Positions 1-11,915 of a DNA stretch of 64,000 nt are shown piece after piece. The notes under the pieces are model-generated. The model did no database searches and was not told where the DNA came from. It saw only the letters and a program-made list of their open reading frames with translations. Position 1 is the stretch's first letter. Every line of letters begins with the position of its first letter. The translations under genes were made by a program, and so were the position numbers. This stretch comes from Zygnema cylindricum (Eukaryota; Streptophyta; Zygnematophyceae; Zygnematales; Zygnemataceae): the NCBI GenBank assembly GCA_037447655.1, contig JBBHKE010001095.1, positions 240,656-304,655 of the forward strand. The letters run 5' to 3'.

Positions 1-607
1 TTCGTAAAAATGTAGAATTTTTGGCTATGGTTTTGTGGATCCCGTTGGCTTTGCTTTGAGATGGCAAGTCTAATACGTGAAACGAAAATTACGAGAAGCA
101 AGTGCAGAGGAGCCATTCGTCATAATATAAAATGTGTGACAATGGAAAGCAAAGTGTGTCATACACAAAAAACAGGGGGAATACAACTATATCATCCAGG
201 ACGAGAGGACCCTAGATCATAAACTCTAGAATTATTATAGTTAATCTTCAATTTTTGCTTCAGTTGTTTGGTTGTTATCCGTTGGTAAGTAATCAGTATT
301 GTAATAAGCAGTGTTTTGTGTTTGTAGAATTGTTTACGCCATTCATTTTTTTGTGGAATCGTTGACATCACCTGATTTAGTCTTTGATTTTTCTTTAATG
401 CCTCCGTTTAAGTTTACCGTAGCTAATAGTGTTAAGGCAATTCAAGTTGTCTCTAGAGAAATGATTGCCAAAAGTTGCAAACTAGTGGCAACCGCCACAT
501 TTGTCCCTATGGAAAAGGGTTTAGACAATCCGTACAATCAAGAGGGCTTAGGAGGAATGGGGTAGAGGAAAAGAGCCTCTTATCTTCCTTTTTTGACTCC
601 TCTCCCT
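1..607. other. unassigned flank with one unconvincing ORF
   Basis: I recognise no gene here. An 84-codon open frame on the plus strand (311-565) ends in an Asn-Pro-Tyr-Asn-rich tail but resembles no family I know and has no clear splice context. The stretch ends at the TSD of the solo LTR. Confidence 0.3.
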
Positions 608-2062
608 CTATTTGTTGATATTTGTGTATTTTCTAGGTCTATATAAAGATAGAAAAAGGCAGAGGCACTCTACCTCTAACTCCCTTCTCCAAGCCCCCAC
701 AGTTGTCGTAGTCACTGAAGGCTAGAGAGGAAGATAGAGTCATGGCTGCCAAAGCTCTCTAGAGAGACAGAGAGTAGGTTTGGTAGATTTTCCAAAAAAG
801 AGTTTGACAGACACATGATTTGATCTTGGTACCTATTGTCCATCAAATCATCCACAGCCGTTAGCTTTCTCCTGTAGCGTAGGACTAATGCTAAAGTATA
901 TAGAGTACGATAATTATATAAATGTGAACGACATGACACGTTCCATTTTACAGATTACTGGACGGACTATACACGGAAATGAACCAGACCACACTAATTC
1001 CATACTGCACGGAATTAACGTGATGACATTTATTTCGACGGTCCGGATAAATATCCGATTGGAATTGACGGCTTTGGTGCGAGCCGGGATTTCGAAGTGG
1101 GCCACTTGGCATTTTCGGGCACCGCCACTCCGGATGACACGTGGCAAGATCCTAAAGGATTGCGCGATCTCTGGAACGCGAGATGACAAGTCCGAATGTG
1201 ACTAGTGTCACATTTTGGCGATGTCGTACATGGACCGTACTGGATGTCCTCCTGTACTTTCTTGTACGGTAGAGTCAATAGATTGGTCCGTACCTCAGTT
1301 GGTTCTGTGTTGAAGAGAATTTCAACAGTCAACACGAAACGACAACCGTTGAAATTCAACAATCAACAAAGTTTAAATTCGGCACGCCAAAATAACACGT
1401 GGCATCATCCTATAGAATGTTGGAGAAGAAAGGGACCGAACGGCGACGACTTATTCGCCACGTGGCAGACCGAGAGTGGTGCCGCATAATTCCGTACATA
1501 AAGTACGGTGGCTACCGTACTTTGAATGTACATTATGTAGTGTGCGATAATTTGATTGGTCTAGAGGGGCTATGAGAGGTTTTTGGACTTATAACTTTTT
1601 TGGTAGGTAGTCGCCTCCCTTTGAGAGCACCCTTGTATAAAAAGCTCACTTTGAGCAGCCATAACTATGAGAGCACCCTTGTATAAAAAGCTCACTCTGA
1701 GCAGCCATAACTATCAACGCAGATGACCATTTCAGTGATTCTTTTTGTTGCGGACTCAGGGGAGTCTAGGCTACACAGGGGTGTAGTCGGTCAGAGTTTT
1801 TGCCAGCCAGGGTGGCGGAATTTCTAAGGGAAAGTTAAAGTAGGGAATGTTGTCCAAAACTCATATTCTAAGTTTGCATTTTGTGGTGGAACTAAAGCAC
1901 GCAGAAAGTCTTATTTCACTGGGGTGCAGCTGTATCGCGGTTCTGATTGTCAGGGTGTCAGTCATTTGGGTTTATATCAACTTAGAGTCGGCACTATCTA
2001 GATTAGCTTCTTTTGGATCTGCAAATTCTGTGGGAGAATGGAGCCCATAGAATTTCACTATT
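608..2062 (+). mobile_element. solo Copia LTR (613-2057) with TSD CTATT
   Basis: The LTR begins TGTTGATATT at 613 and ends GAATTTCA at 2057. It is bracketed by CTATT at 608-612 and 2058-2062, the 5-bp duplication typical of Copia integration. It aligns in patches with the LTRs at 17512-18642 and 23599-24647: the GTATTTTCTAGG start, the CACGTGGCATCATCC block, and the GGACTCAGGGGAGTC block near the end. No internal coding region or second LTR is present, so it is best read as the product of LTR-LTR recombination. An ATG lies exactly 20 nt before the LTR end (2038-2040), matching the gag start position in complete relatives. An internal duplication of about 50 bp (GAGAGCACCCTTGTATAAAA) is at 1624-1715. 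Confidence 0.85.
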
Positions 2063-4125
2063 GTCCTCCGTTTCCTCTCCCCACTTCATTGTCTCTTTAC
2101 ACATCATCTTATCAAATGGCAAAAACATAATTACAACCTCTAGGTTAAAAAGCGAAACTGGAAATAATAATACTAATGACGATGTGAATCTATGGTAAAG
2201 TGAATAATCAGTTTGAATCTTTTATCGATGCATCTTCCGATCACATCAAGATATTAGGATTACAAAGATGGAATTCTTACTAAAATTGTAAATTGAACAA
2301 AATTGTAACGAATACGTCGGTTATGTCGAATCTTGTTTCATCGACTTTTATCTTTTTAAAAGCGAGAATAAATAGAAATTATTAGCTTCGGGTATTTAAA
2401 TCGTTTACTGCAAATTAAATATTTTTTCTTTATAACGATGGTCACATGTGCATTTTGGGATAAATAACTCCGACCAAAGGAAATTGTCACCGTGAAAGAT
2501 ATCCTTATAGATACAATTTTGAGCAACTTACCTTAGATATCCTATTCATAACGAAAATAAATAGCAGGCTCCGGTCACCTGCCCAAATGTGATACTTGGG
2601 TAGTTCGGTCACCTGCCCAAATGTGATACTTGGGTAGTCCGGCCACCTGCCCAAATGTGATACTTGGATAGTTCCCACAGACAGAGAGGAAGAAACACTA
2701 ACTTTTTTTTGGCTCATTTACCCGAGGACAAAGGTAGAGGTCAATTGCTTCGGTCAATTGCTATAATGGATTTGGGATAACCCTCAAAAACCATCGTGAA
2801 GAAGGCATTTTTACATGATTGAGACGTTTATGTGCACTCGAGTTGAGAGGACTTTTGTCCATCTGATTATACTTAGTTGTTTACCTTACACCATTGGATT
2901 TGGTGGGTGTATGTATCGGCTAGGTTCGTTTATCTATCAGCCACCGTGCGACATTTACATCTACCCTTGCATAACTTTCTTTGCTATTTACACTCTACAT
3001 TGACATGAATCCACGGCACAATCATTCTATAACACTTCACTTCACCATAATCCACCAAAATTAGGGTTTACTGGACAGGGAGGACAGGGAACAGTGCGAA
3101 AGGCACAATGGTTGACTTTTCAATTACTGAGTCACTCTAAGATAATAGACAAGATAAAGGTCTAATTTTAATATGTCGATTTGTCAGCTTGTTGACATTA
3201 TAAATTATTCAAACAAATAGATGGGAATGTAAGGTTTGTTACCAACATGCGGAGCAAAAAAAAATATTTTCACATAAGCAATTATATAATTATGAAAGGA
3301 TATAAATGGTAACATTAACATATTGTGTCTTCCACCAAGTTTAATTTGTGATTACCATATATATTAGATTCATATGTCCTACCTATAATTGAATAATATC
3401 AACCGTATTTGACAATATTTCCTACCATCTTGACAAACATTAAAAAAAAAAGTGAAAAAAAGAATTGAAAAAAAAGGGAAAAATAAAACTATATTTGAAA
3501 CAATTTCAGCAAACGTCGTGGCTTGAAATGTTAGAATGCGAAAATGATTCTTTTTTCGGAATCAAAAAACTGGTCTTCCCAAATTTGCACTTATTGTTTT
3601 TTTTTGCAAAAATTCTATGACATGTTATAAATTTTCTCATAACTCAATAACGAGCAGTTTCAAAAGATCCAATACTCAAATTTCAGTATTCCCTAGTCAC
3701 AATGACACATTTAATACGTCATGTAAATAAAATTCAGCAATCAATTCCATACACGAATACACTTGAGGATATTCTCAAAGCGAGATAGTATATTAACCGG
3801 GAAATTACTCATCCACGTAACAAGATTTATTTGCTACTCATTAAAATACTCTTAGAAATGTCAAGCAACCGCTATAAGATGTAAATAAATCACGCACTTA
3901 CAAATTCCAATTTCCCTCTTTCGTTCCTCCCTTCACACCAAAGACAATGTCTAACATACAACACCAAATATAAACGAACATTAAAAAGAGAGCTAACTAT
4001 ATACGAATAGGAACCAAATAGAACTGCTCTTAACCTTTCCTATCCAATCTCCCACGTACAACTGCTCGTTCTTATGTAAGTTTTCTCGTCCAATCTTTCT
4101 TATCCGATCTATCTCATAAATTCCT
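2063..4125. other. AT-rich intergenic DNA
   Basis: This stretch has many stop codons in all frames, A/T runs (for example 3440-3480) and no recognisable protein, RNA gene or TSD-bounded element. Its only clear structure is the tandem repeat at 2573-2674. Confidence 0.5.
2573..2674. repeat. three tandem copies of a 34-bp unit
   Basis: The unit starts GGTCACCTGCCCAAATGTGA and is repeated at 2573-2606, 2607-2640 and 2641-2674 with only a few substitutions. A short minisatellite with no obvious coding role. Confidence 0.85.
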
Positions 4126-4139
4126 TTTGAAACTTGACG

Positions 4140-4799
4140 TCATCCTCCGCATCCTCCGCATCCCCCGCATCCCCCCCCGTCCTCTCCAGCACAGCATCCT
4201 CCTCCCAACTGTACGGCCAATCCAACCATCATGGCTGCTTCCGCCGCAGACGCCACGTCATCATCCATCCTATTTCTGTTTTCCGCCTCTAATTTTTTCT
4301 GCTTTAGAGCGGTTTCGTGGATTTTCGCCGCCGTTAACATTTTTCCGGAAACTTACCTCCGTGCAGATAAAATGTCGCCGAAACTTTCCCTTTTCTCCGT
4401 CCGCTCGGTCTGTAAAGTCGTGACGTCACTTCATGCGTCTTTTTCGACCTCAAAAATGGCGGGTGAGAGAGAAATTAAGGAAACCCCTAAAAGTTTTCTC
4501 TGCAAAGGGATGAAAATTTGGATTAACAGAATGGGTAATTGGTCCAATAGTGCACTCGGAGGGATGGAGAAAGTCAATATTTCCTTCCATTTGGGATTTG
4601 AGTTGGTATCTTTCCATACAGTGGAGAAAAAATTCTGTTGCGTTCCTAAGATTTCGAGCGAGGCGCATGGATGGTACGATTTGAACCATATTCTCTTTAA
4701 AATTTTGGCGCCGACGAGAGTCACGCTCAGCTTTTGGTACCATTCGTATCCCGGATGGACCGCCATGGGTTGACTTTTGAGAATAGTGTGGCTATCCAT
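4140..4799 (-). pseudogene. C2-domain protein gene or remnant (minus strand)
   Basis: On the minus strand, the frame from 4799 (alternative start 4766, MAVHPGYEWY) reads like a single C2 domain. It has the first beta strand KLSVTLVGAK, a middle LEILGTQQ, then NPKWKEILTFSIPPSALLDQ and LLGVSLISLSP before a stop at 4431. C2 domains bind phospholipid, usually through Ca2+. Here the loop that normally carries the Asp of the DPY motif reads SYHPCASL, so the Ca2+-binding acids look lost. Downstream on the same strand, an acceptor (TTTACAG) and donor (GAG/GTAAGT) bracket a small exon-like segment near 4357-4410. A frame at 4340-4140 ends in a Gly-Cys tail (GGGCGGCGGCGG). How these join is unclear. 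Domain recognition is by eye; a decayed gene is as likely as an active one. Confidence 0.45.
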
Positions 4800-5193
4800 T
4801 TCAAAATCAAAGAAAAAAGATTTTAAAATTAGGAAAGAATTGTGGAAAAAAATCTCCCGCGCGTCTCGTCTTCAACATGCTTTAACGCGTTGGAATTTCA
4901 GTAATTGTTGTAGCCACGAACATTCCTAAGATTCTATAAGCTACAGTACTGTAGCTTGGCAGCGAAGATTGAAATTGGCGAAGTATCGTAACAGAAAACG
5001 ATTTTTGGGGCGGATACTTTGACTTGATTGGTCTGTAGGAAAAATATGTACGGCTTCCGTGGTTTTTGCTGGCCATGACGGCTTTTGTCTCATGCAGCTA
5101 CAGTAATGCTGTAGCGTCGGGCTCGGCTCGGCTTGGTTCTGTTCGGTTACGATATGGGACAAATCCGACGGTTCGGTTCGATACCGAGATTGA
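4800..5193. other. intergenic, with small CTACAGT palindromes
   Basis: No gene is seen. Short self-complementary motifs of the type GCTACAGTACTGTAGC occur near 4939-4956, and a variant occurs near 5096-5117. Confidence 0.4.
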
Positions 5194-5706
5194 TAGCCTA
5201 TTCCCACCGTAGCATTTGTAACTTTTTGCCCATTCCGATGCTTTTCCCATAACTCATCGGAAAACGGGTCTTGTTCATACCAAAATTTTGGCACGTAACT
5301 CCGATTGAAGGTGTCCTGTGACACGTCATACGCTTCAACGTCATCAAACATAGGCGCGAAAACAAACCTGCAAAATGAATGTTCAAAGGACGACAACGGT
5401 GGTTTCAAAGTTGGACAATTTTTTCGCGCGAAAACAATGAAATAGCCGTTCGGATGTTATTTTGCTTTTTCACCTTTTGGGTTTACCATTGGCCTGTTTC
5501 AAAGAAAGACGCGACTTTAACACGACTTCAATATCCTCAAAAAATTTGAGGAATTATCTTCAAATATTTTGAGGAAGTTCTATTGTACTATTTTTCGGGA
5601 ACTTCCGAGAACACCAAAGTCGGTGCTCGGAAAGCCGTACATTATTCGAACGCCCGTCTATTGCGGAAGTTATTTTTTTTCCGGTGAGAATAGGCTATGA
5701 GATTCA
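5185..5706 (-). mobile_element. 504-bp MULE-like element, copy 1 (5194-5697)
   Basis: Terminal inverted repeats of about 16 bp (TAGCCTATTCCCACCG at 5194 and its near complement at 5682-5697) bound 504 bp. Flanking 9-mers CGAGATTGA (5185-5193) and TGAGATTCA (5698-5706) match at 7 of 9 positions, as an aged Mutator-type TSD would. A second copy of almost the same length lies inverted at 47605-48107. On the minus strand a frame beginning after a TTTTGCAG acceptor reads APMFDDVEAYD, then FNRSYVPKFW and EQDPFSDELW. The same peptide is conserved in copy 2, which suggests a captured exon. No transposase is present, so the element is non-autonomous. The protein source is not recognised. Confidence 0.6.
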
Positions 5707-7279
5707 CAAACCAAAATAGACCGTTGGATTCTGCCTAGTCGGTCGGCTCAAACCATTAAACCGTTCAAAATCTTCGAGTGTAAAAACGCTACAATAGTAT
5801 TGACTAGGAAAGTACCGTCAAATTTATCGTACTATTTTTACTTTATCCATTCATTGTTAGGCTGTCCTTTTATGTAATTTTATATTTGCACCTTTGTAAC
5901 TTACTACACAGTCCACCGTTATTAGAGTTAAAAATGCTAATTCAATCGTCACTATTTTTGGCCAAAAATCCAAGAATAATGTTAGCAACACTATTTAAAG
6001 TAGTGGGAAAAAATAACCACGTCCCTTGTAGCTAAAATATTATTATATATTATAATTTCAAATGGCAATGACGATGGGCAATGAATTGCACAGCACGTGC
6101 TAGCACGGCCCAACATGGATGTAGCCAACATGGAAAACACTAATTTACAACTACGGGTCAGAAAATAACAGGCTTGAATCAACGTAATAAACTCTATTCA
6201 TATTGTTAATGCTAATAAGATTTTATTGAAAAGCTCAATGTGTAAACCACTTGAGTCCATGGGATCAAAAATGGGGGTCTATGCCAAAATTGAAAAGCTA
6301 TACGTGGAGAGAACTAAGCAAAATGGGAAAGCAAGGCAAAAGAAATGAACACACAATAAAAATGGCATGTAAAAACAAAGACGCTCAAAGAAGCAACGAC
6401 CACTAAAGAAAAAACACAAGAGTGTGCTTAAACCAACAATACCTAACCAAACCTCAGCATGACTGCAGATCTACGAAAAACAACCTCGTGAGTCCCCCTC
6501 GTGAGTCCCCTAATCCCTACGGAGCACGTTGAGGGAGTTCCATAACACGCCGACGATCCTTTAATAAAAATCAATAATAAACGTAAATATTTGTGATTGG
6601 AAAATGTTACAAATCATTAAAACATAGGTCAGTTCAAAATCCTAATCACACTATAAATTTTTTCTATAGATTTTTGAGTTGCCATCGAAGGAAAAGTGAG
6701 GTTGTTTACAAAATTCCGCACTTTAACGTACCATGTCGTAATGTTTTAAAAAAAATTGAGAAGATCCGACCAAGATTCTCCAGGTGCTGGGGCAAAAGGG
6801 AGGGGGGGGGGGGGGGGGGGATAGGTTTACAGAGGAAAGGAGGGGAAGGGGCAGGCCACCACGACAGGGAAAAAACTCTCTCCTAGAATTCCTCTCACGT
6901 CATCCGTTGAAATTCCTCGACACTCTTATCCTCCCCCCCTCTCTAAATCCTTAAGATTTGGATAAAATATTCATCGCAAACATATCACGGTATATTTTTT
7001 ATACTGTCCTTTTTTTCTTCATTCCCTCCCTTTATTCCTTTCACTGGCCTTAAGCGTCAGTCTACATCATCTTTAAAAGCCCATGACAACCAAGAGTCCA
7101 GCTTCTAAAGGTCAAAATTTAGTGCGAAATTCAGAGCGAGATATAGAGAGAGAGGGGGGGGATGAGGAAAGGGAAGATGATCTCACAGCAATCATTTAGG
7201 GTTTCCAATCCAAAATTCTGATGTTGTGATCTTCAACCTTTTCCTGCAAAATGTAAAATGTGTACTCTATAACTGCAAT
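5707..7279. other. intergenic DNA with a poly-G tract
   Basis: No gene is recognised. A run of about 20 G lies at 6803-6821, CT/GA-rich patches occur around 6900-7050 and 7140-7170, and stops are dense elsewhere. Confidence 0.4.
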
Positions 7280-7284
7280 ATTCG

Positions 7285-7867
7285 TGTTGTTTTTCGTGCA
7301 ACTTTGGGCAATAATTCCGATTCAGTACTATACCGATTTCAGCTTCACGTGAAATCGAATCGTTCCCACTTTGATCCGCGATATTTTAGGGTACACTATT
7401 TTGGGTGGGTTTATGTGTCAGCGCCTCTGCAGGTGCATTATTGTAGGCGTATTATTGTAGGCTGTCAAATTAGACACGTGGCATTCATTCGTTCGACTGT
7501 TAGTTAGATTCTTTGCTTGCTCTTAGGCGTAAGTAGTTCGTTTCTTTGCTTGCTTTTAGGCTTAAGTAGTTCAGTTTTGCAAACATAAAATTATCATTCA
7601 CAGAGGCAAGGATTGCGACAAGGCTTTATTCATAGGGACAAATTGTTACATCTTTTATTTTTACTCCTATTTTATTATAGATTCCTAATATCCTTTCCTA
7701 TCTTGTTTTATATGTGAATGCCTATTACTCTCTCTCTCTCCTAATTTGTCTAATTCTCTACACTTCGTGAAGAATTTGAGTCAGGACTTGAGTTTCCTCT
7801 ACAGGATTGTACCACCGTGGTCGGAAGTTTCTTCTTAGTTACACGATATGGCAGACTCTGGTTTTCA
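7285..7867 (+). repeat. 5' LTR of Copia A
   Basis: Starts TGTTGTTTTTCG and ends GGTTTTCA, 583 bp. It aligns along its length with 36219-36771; the length difference is mainly a short duplicated segment around TTCTTTGCTTGCT near 7508-7565. The gag ATG (7848) falls 20 nt before the LTR end. The sequence immediately after (GGTTACGGGCCCC, 7868-7880) is a degraded form of the half-tRNA primer-binding site seen intact in elements D and E. Confidence 0.85.
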
Positions 7868-8575
7868 GGTTACGGGCCCCCATTCCAATCTCGATAAGTT
7901 CGAAGGCACTAATTACCAACTTTGGAGATGCCAGGCTGAAGCAGCCCTTGAGGAGAGAGGTTGTCTGGTTATTGTTACCCGAATAGAGTTGCGTCCTGTT
8001 CCTGCAGATGCAAACAACATCAAAGCCAATGAGAAGAAATCAATGGCGGAATGGAATACGAAGGAGATTAGAGCAAAGAATACTTTGATCAGAGGTCTCG
8101 CCGATAACCAGCTTCGCAATGCCACTCGCAACAAATCTTCTGCGAAAATTTGGGAGTCACTCGCGACGACTCACAAACTCTCGGGAATGACTACACGAAT
8201 CAAGATGGGAAAATCATTGATGACCACTATCTACGAAGACGGAACATCGATGGAAGCTTACACCTCACATTACGCTAACCACTTGGCCGAAGCCAACGCT
8301 ATCGGTTTCATTCTTCCCATGGACACCAAGCTCACACTTGTCATGCTGTCCCTGCCCGTTGAGTATAAACCCCTACTCACGTGGCTTGATCAATCAAACC
8401 CCACAGCTTGGAAATGGAATGAGGTTGTCAAAGCTCTCTTGAAAGACGAGTTCAACACTAAAATCATGTCCAATCGTGAGCTCAATAGAGCTCCGCGTTC
8501 GCATCTGGAAAGGGGAGATTTCCCCACAAGGAGAAAGACAAACGAGAGAGTCAAAATCGAGACAAGAAAGACAAT
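7848..8575 (+). pseudogene. Copia A gag (UBN2-type), frameshifted
   Basis: The frame opens MADSGFQVTGP, directly comparable to element D's MEVSEFQVMGP, and continues through a Copia-type gag core. Recognisable pieces are FEGTNYQLWRCQAEAAL, KIWESLATTHKLSG and LVMLSLPVEYKPLLTWL. The original frame stays open to 8672, but from about 8540 the true coding frame is a different one: the CCHC knuckle follows in the +2 frame. The first six codons plus two bases lie in the LTR. Gag normally packages the element RNA into cytoplasmic virus-like particles; this copy would make only a truncated gag without its zinc knuckle. Confidence 0.75.
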
Positions 8576-9016
8576 AAGTGTTTCTACTGCGACAAGCCTG
8601 GACACTTCATCTGTGTTTGCCAAAAATACACTTATGAAAAGAAGCACAACAAGGTTGACGAATCGAAGCTAAAGAAAGGTTAAGGAAAAAGGAAGAAAAT
8701 CATCCAATCGCAAGCCATGATGGCGCCCACCTTATCGATCAACAACAACGATTAGATGGTGGACACCGGGGCGTCCGAACACATGTGCTACCGCCGAGAG
8801 TGGTTCTCCAACTTCAAGGAGACTCCTCCCTCCCGCATATACATAGGAGACAATCACACGTCACTCTGCACACGAAAGGGAGACATTGATATTGAGGCGT
8901 TAGTAGATGGCAGATTGGTTTCCCGCACAATCAAAAATGTGCTTTATGTTCCCAACTTTAAATGTAACCTCTACTCTATTCCCCAAGCTGAAAACAACGA
9001 AATCATCCCGATCTAG
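8576..9016 (+). pseudogene. Copia A zinc knuckle and aspartic protease
   Basis: Reading in the frame shifted from gag, a CCHC nucleocapsid knuckle CFYCDKPGHFICVC is followed, after a stop-containing linker, by MVDTGASEHMC. That is the D-T-G-A active site of a Copia retropepsin. The frame continues to NVLYVPNFKCNLYSI, a typical protease C-terminal block. The protease would cleave the gag-pol polyprotein in the particle. Stop codons separate it from gag and from the following integrase. Confidence 0.75.
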
Positions 9017-9276
9017 CAGAAAGAAAGTAAGATAAAATTGGTGAGAAATGGACTTACCATCGCTGAACGGGAGAGAATGGCGAATCGCACATATCGATTG
9101 AAGTGCAGCCCGAAGCCTCGATCCCTAGCTCTTGCAGCCCGAGCTGTTCTTCCATCACAAGGAGAGAACACCAAAGAGAAAGAGGAGATCAAAGAAAATG
9201 ACGTTAAAAAAGAAGCTACAATCAACAAAGTGAAGATTGACAAACCTTTACAGCCAACTTACAACCAACTCCTCTA

Positions 9277-10160
9277 ACATAAGCGACTCGGCCATCTCCA
9301 CACCAACAGTATGAAGAAACTAATCGCAATCAACATGGCTAAGGGAATAAGTCTTACCTCTGTCAAAGATTCCAAAGAACCTTGCCATGGATAAAAGATG
9401 GGGAAATCCCACTGTCTCTCATTTCCCAAATCTGGAGGAACGAGGGCTACTTGCCTGCTCGAACTAATTCACTCTGACGTATGGGGCCCAACAAGGGTGC
9501 CCTCATACAGTGGGAGAAGATACTTGGTCACCTTTTATTGATGACTTCTCCCAGATGACTCACACATACCTGCTCCGACAGAAAAAAAAAAACGAGATGT
9601 TTCAGAAATTTAAAGCATTCAAAGCAATGGCAGAGAAAAAGCATGATACAAAAATCAAGTGTTTAAGGAGTGACAACGGAGGAGAATATTTGTCTGTGGA
9701 TTTTAATAAATTCCTCACCTCAGAATGAATCGAACACCAGTTGACAACACCGGCAACTCCGCAACAGAATGGTGTAGCGGAACGAATGAACTGAACACTT
9801 TTGGAAATGTCGCGAAGCATGATGGCAACGCACACAGTGAGCTCTGACTTTTGGGGAAAAGCAGTCTGCACAGCAACATATCTCAGAAATCGATGCCCAA
9901 CGAGGGCGTTAGAAAACTCAACCCCATTTGAAAAGTAGCACGGCAGACGTCCTAATCTTTCCCATCTCAAAGTGTTTGGTACCAGAGCTTACGCTTACAA
10001 CCACAACAATCAAGGAGGAAAGCTAGCACCTAAAGTGATTGAGGGGATATTCGTCGGATATGATGAGCAATGCAAATCCTATTGCATCGTAAACAAAAAT
10101 ACTAAGATAGTTACTATTAGCAGAAATGTGAAGTTTGGAGAAATGCCTCAGGTAGAGGAT
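9277..10160 (+). pseudogene. Copia A integrase, several stops
   Basis: The pre-integrase zinc region reads HKRLGHLHTNSMKKL. The catalytic core follows with ELIHSDVWGP (first Asp), KCLRSDNGGEYL (second Asp) and TPQQNGVAERMN (Glu region), in DD35E spacing. The C-terminal GKLAPKVIEGIFVGYDEQ motif is present near 10020. In-frame stops lie near 9390, 9726, 9791 and 9937. The family inserts element cDNA into nuclear DNA; this copy is inactive. Confidence 0.75.
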
Positions 10161-11425
10161 AGTGGGAGCCACAAAAATGAAATTGACAACTCACCCTCAA
10201 TGTGGTCGTTAAGTGACGAGGAAATCGAGATTGATACAAGGGCAACAGAGGATGCTGAATCAGAAAGCGAGGGAGAAGAAAACCCTCCCCACCAAAGACC
10301 CTTGAGCTACCTGCAATGGAAAAACAACCAGTCGATAAGGAAGCTGTTGTAGAACTAGAAGAGGACACCATTTTGACTGAAGGAATCAAAACTAAGGCAA
10401 AGACAGCTGCAAAAAAATTCGAGCATGCTAAGCAGAGAAGAAAGGAAAGGAGACTAACCCCTCACCTATTACCAACGATCGAAGCAGCACGTCTAGACGT
10501 CCTCCTTAAAGACTTGGTGAGTGGCTAGATACGTTAAAGGCCACAAGGAGGAAGTTTGCACGGATGGCGTTTGTTGAGGAACCCGTAAGCCTCAAAGAAG
10601 CTCTTTCTGGAGAAGACAGCGACAAATGGAAAGCGGCCACGAACGAAGAGATGGCCTCCATCATGAAGAACAACACATGGACTCTCGAGGATCTGCCACA
10701 AGGAAGAAAAGCAATAGGCAGTAAGTAGACATTTAAGATCAACAGAAATGCAGATGGAAAAATAGAGCACTATAAAAAAAGACTCGTAGCAAAGGGTTAT
10801 ACGCAGAAGGAAAGGATTGATTACCATGAGACTTTCGCTCCAGTCGTTAAGTTCACATCCGTACGAGCTCTCCTCGCACTTGTGGCCGGTGGAGCTGATG
10901 GACGTAAAGATCGCCTTCCTACATGGCGAGATCAAAGAAGAGTTATACATGTGACAACCATACGGTTATTAAAATCCCATTGACCCAAACAAGGTTTGCA
11001 AACTATCAAAAGCCCTTAATGGATTAAAGCAATCCCCTAGGTCTTGGAACTTAAAAATTGATGAACTACTTCAAAGTGAGGGTTTCACAAAAAATTCAAT
11101 CGGACCACTCAGTTTATTATCATGAAGGACTGAACATCATCATAGCAATTTATGTAGACGACTTGATGATAGTGGGAGAAACAAAAGATGACATATCAAA
11201 GATAAAAGAGATACTATCTAACTCTTCGAAATGAAAGATCTAGGCGAGATAAAATACATTCTTAGGATAAAAGTCATTAAGAACAAGGAGGAGAAAACCA
11301 TTCAATTATAACAAAGGAAATATATTCGAGAGTTACTCACCAGGTTTCAACTGCAAGACGCAAATGCAGTTTCAACTCCACTCGAGTTAGGGGAGAAATT
11401 TATCGAGGATGTAACAGGGTTACAG
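10161..11425 (+). pseudogene. Copia A reverse transcriptase, degraded and truncated
   Basis: After an acidic linker the RT begins with WKAATNEEMASIMKNNTW. It continues through [38 protein letters not shown] and ALNGLKQSPRSWN, and reaches the catalytic motif IYVDDLMIV near 11150. Frameshifts and stops are frequent (for example TAG at 10726 and TGA at 10952). The sequence breaks at 11425 just after a VSTPLELGEKF-like segment, where the nested Gypsy LTR starts. The downstream part of RT and most of RNase H are absent. Confidence 0.75.
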
Positions 11426-11915
11426 TGTTGAGTGCTTAGTGGCTAGAAACTAGGCTGTTATAGTTGCAGATGCAGAGCAGCGCAGCTGCGATTCCAGTCC
11501 AGCGCAACATAGCAACTTAGTTAAATAGCGTAGCGCAGTAGAGCAATGCAGCGTGGCAGTATAGCAACGCCGCAGAATGTAGATTTAACTGTATAGATCT
11601 AGAAGGATGTTTTGGATAGATCTTAGTTGACCGTGAAGGTCCACCTATACACGAGTACAATATTAGGTTGACTAGCAGCTAGTTAGTTTAAATAGTGGAG
11701 TAGACGTAGTAAAAAGATAGACTCTTGGAGTAGACCTTTGCAGTGAACTCTCAACTTATAATCTTCCTCCCAATTAATAAAACTTGGCCTTTATGTGTGA
11801 GTGTTGTGTACTCGTGCAGTTGCTACGGGGAGATCCTTGGAGCTTTCCGCAGTGCATTGTGGTATTTTGTTCCTTTTACATTTTGCTTCAAAGCTTTCCC
11901 TCGTGACTCGAGAGC
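11426..11915 (+). repeat. Gypsy B 5' LTR and leader
   Basis: Copia A coding sequence stops abruptly at 11425 and a TG-starting sequence (TGTTGAGTGCTTAG) begins. It runs as a non-coding region with GCAGCGC-rich repeats, a TTTAAATAG box near 11687 and AATAAAA at about 11777, up to the gag ATG at 11916. This is where a 5' LTR and leader should lie. I cannot place the LTR's 3' end: a TGGTAT at about 11848 could begin a primer-binding site, but the match fades after six bases. No matching 3' LTR was found. Confidence 0.5.

Noticed and set aside
311-565. 84-codon ORF as a host gene
   Set aside because: No recognisable motif, no splice or promoter support and modest length; kept only as a note in the flank entry.
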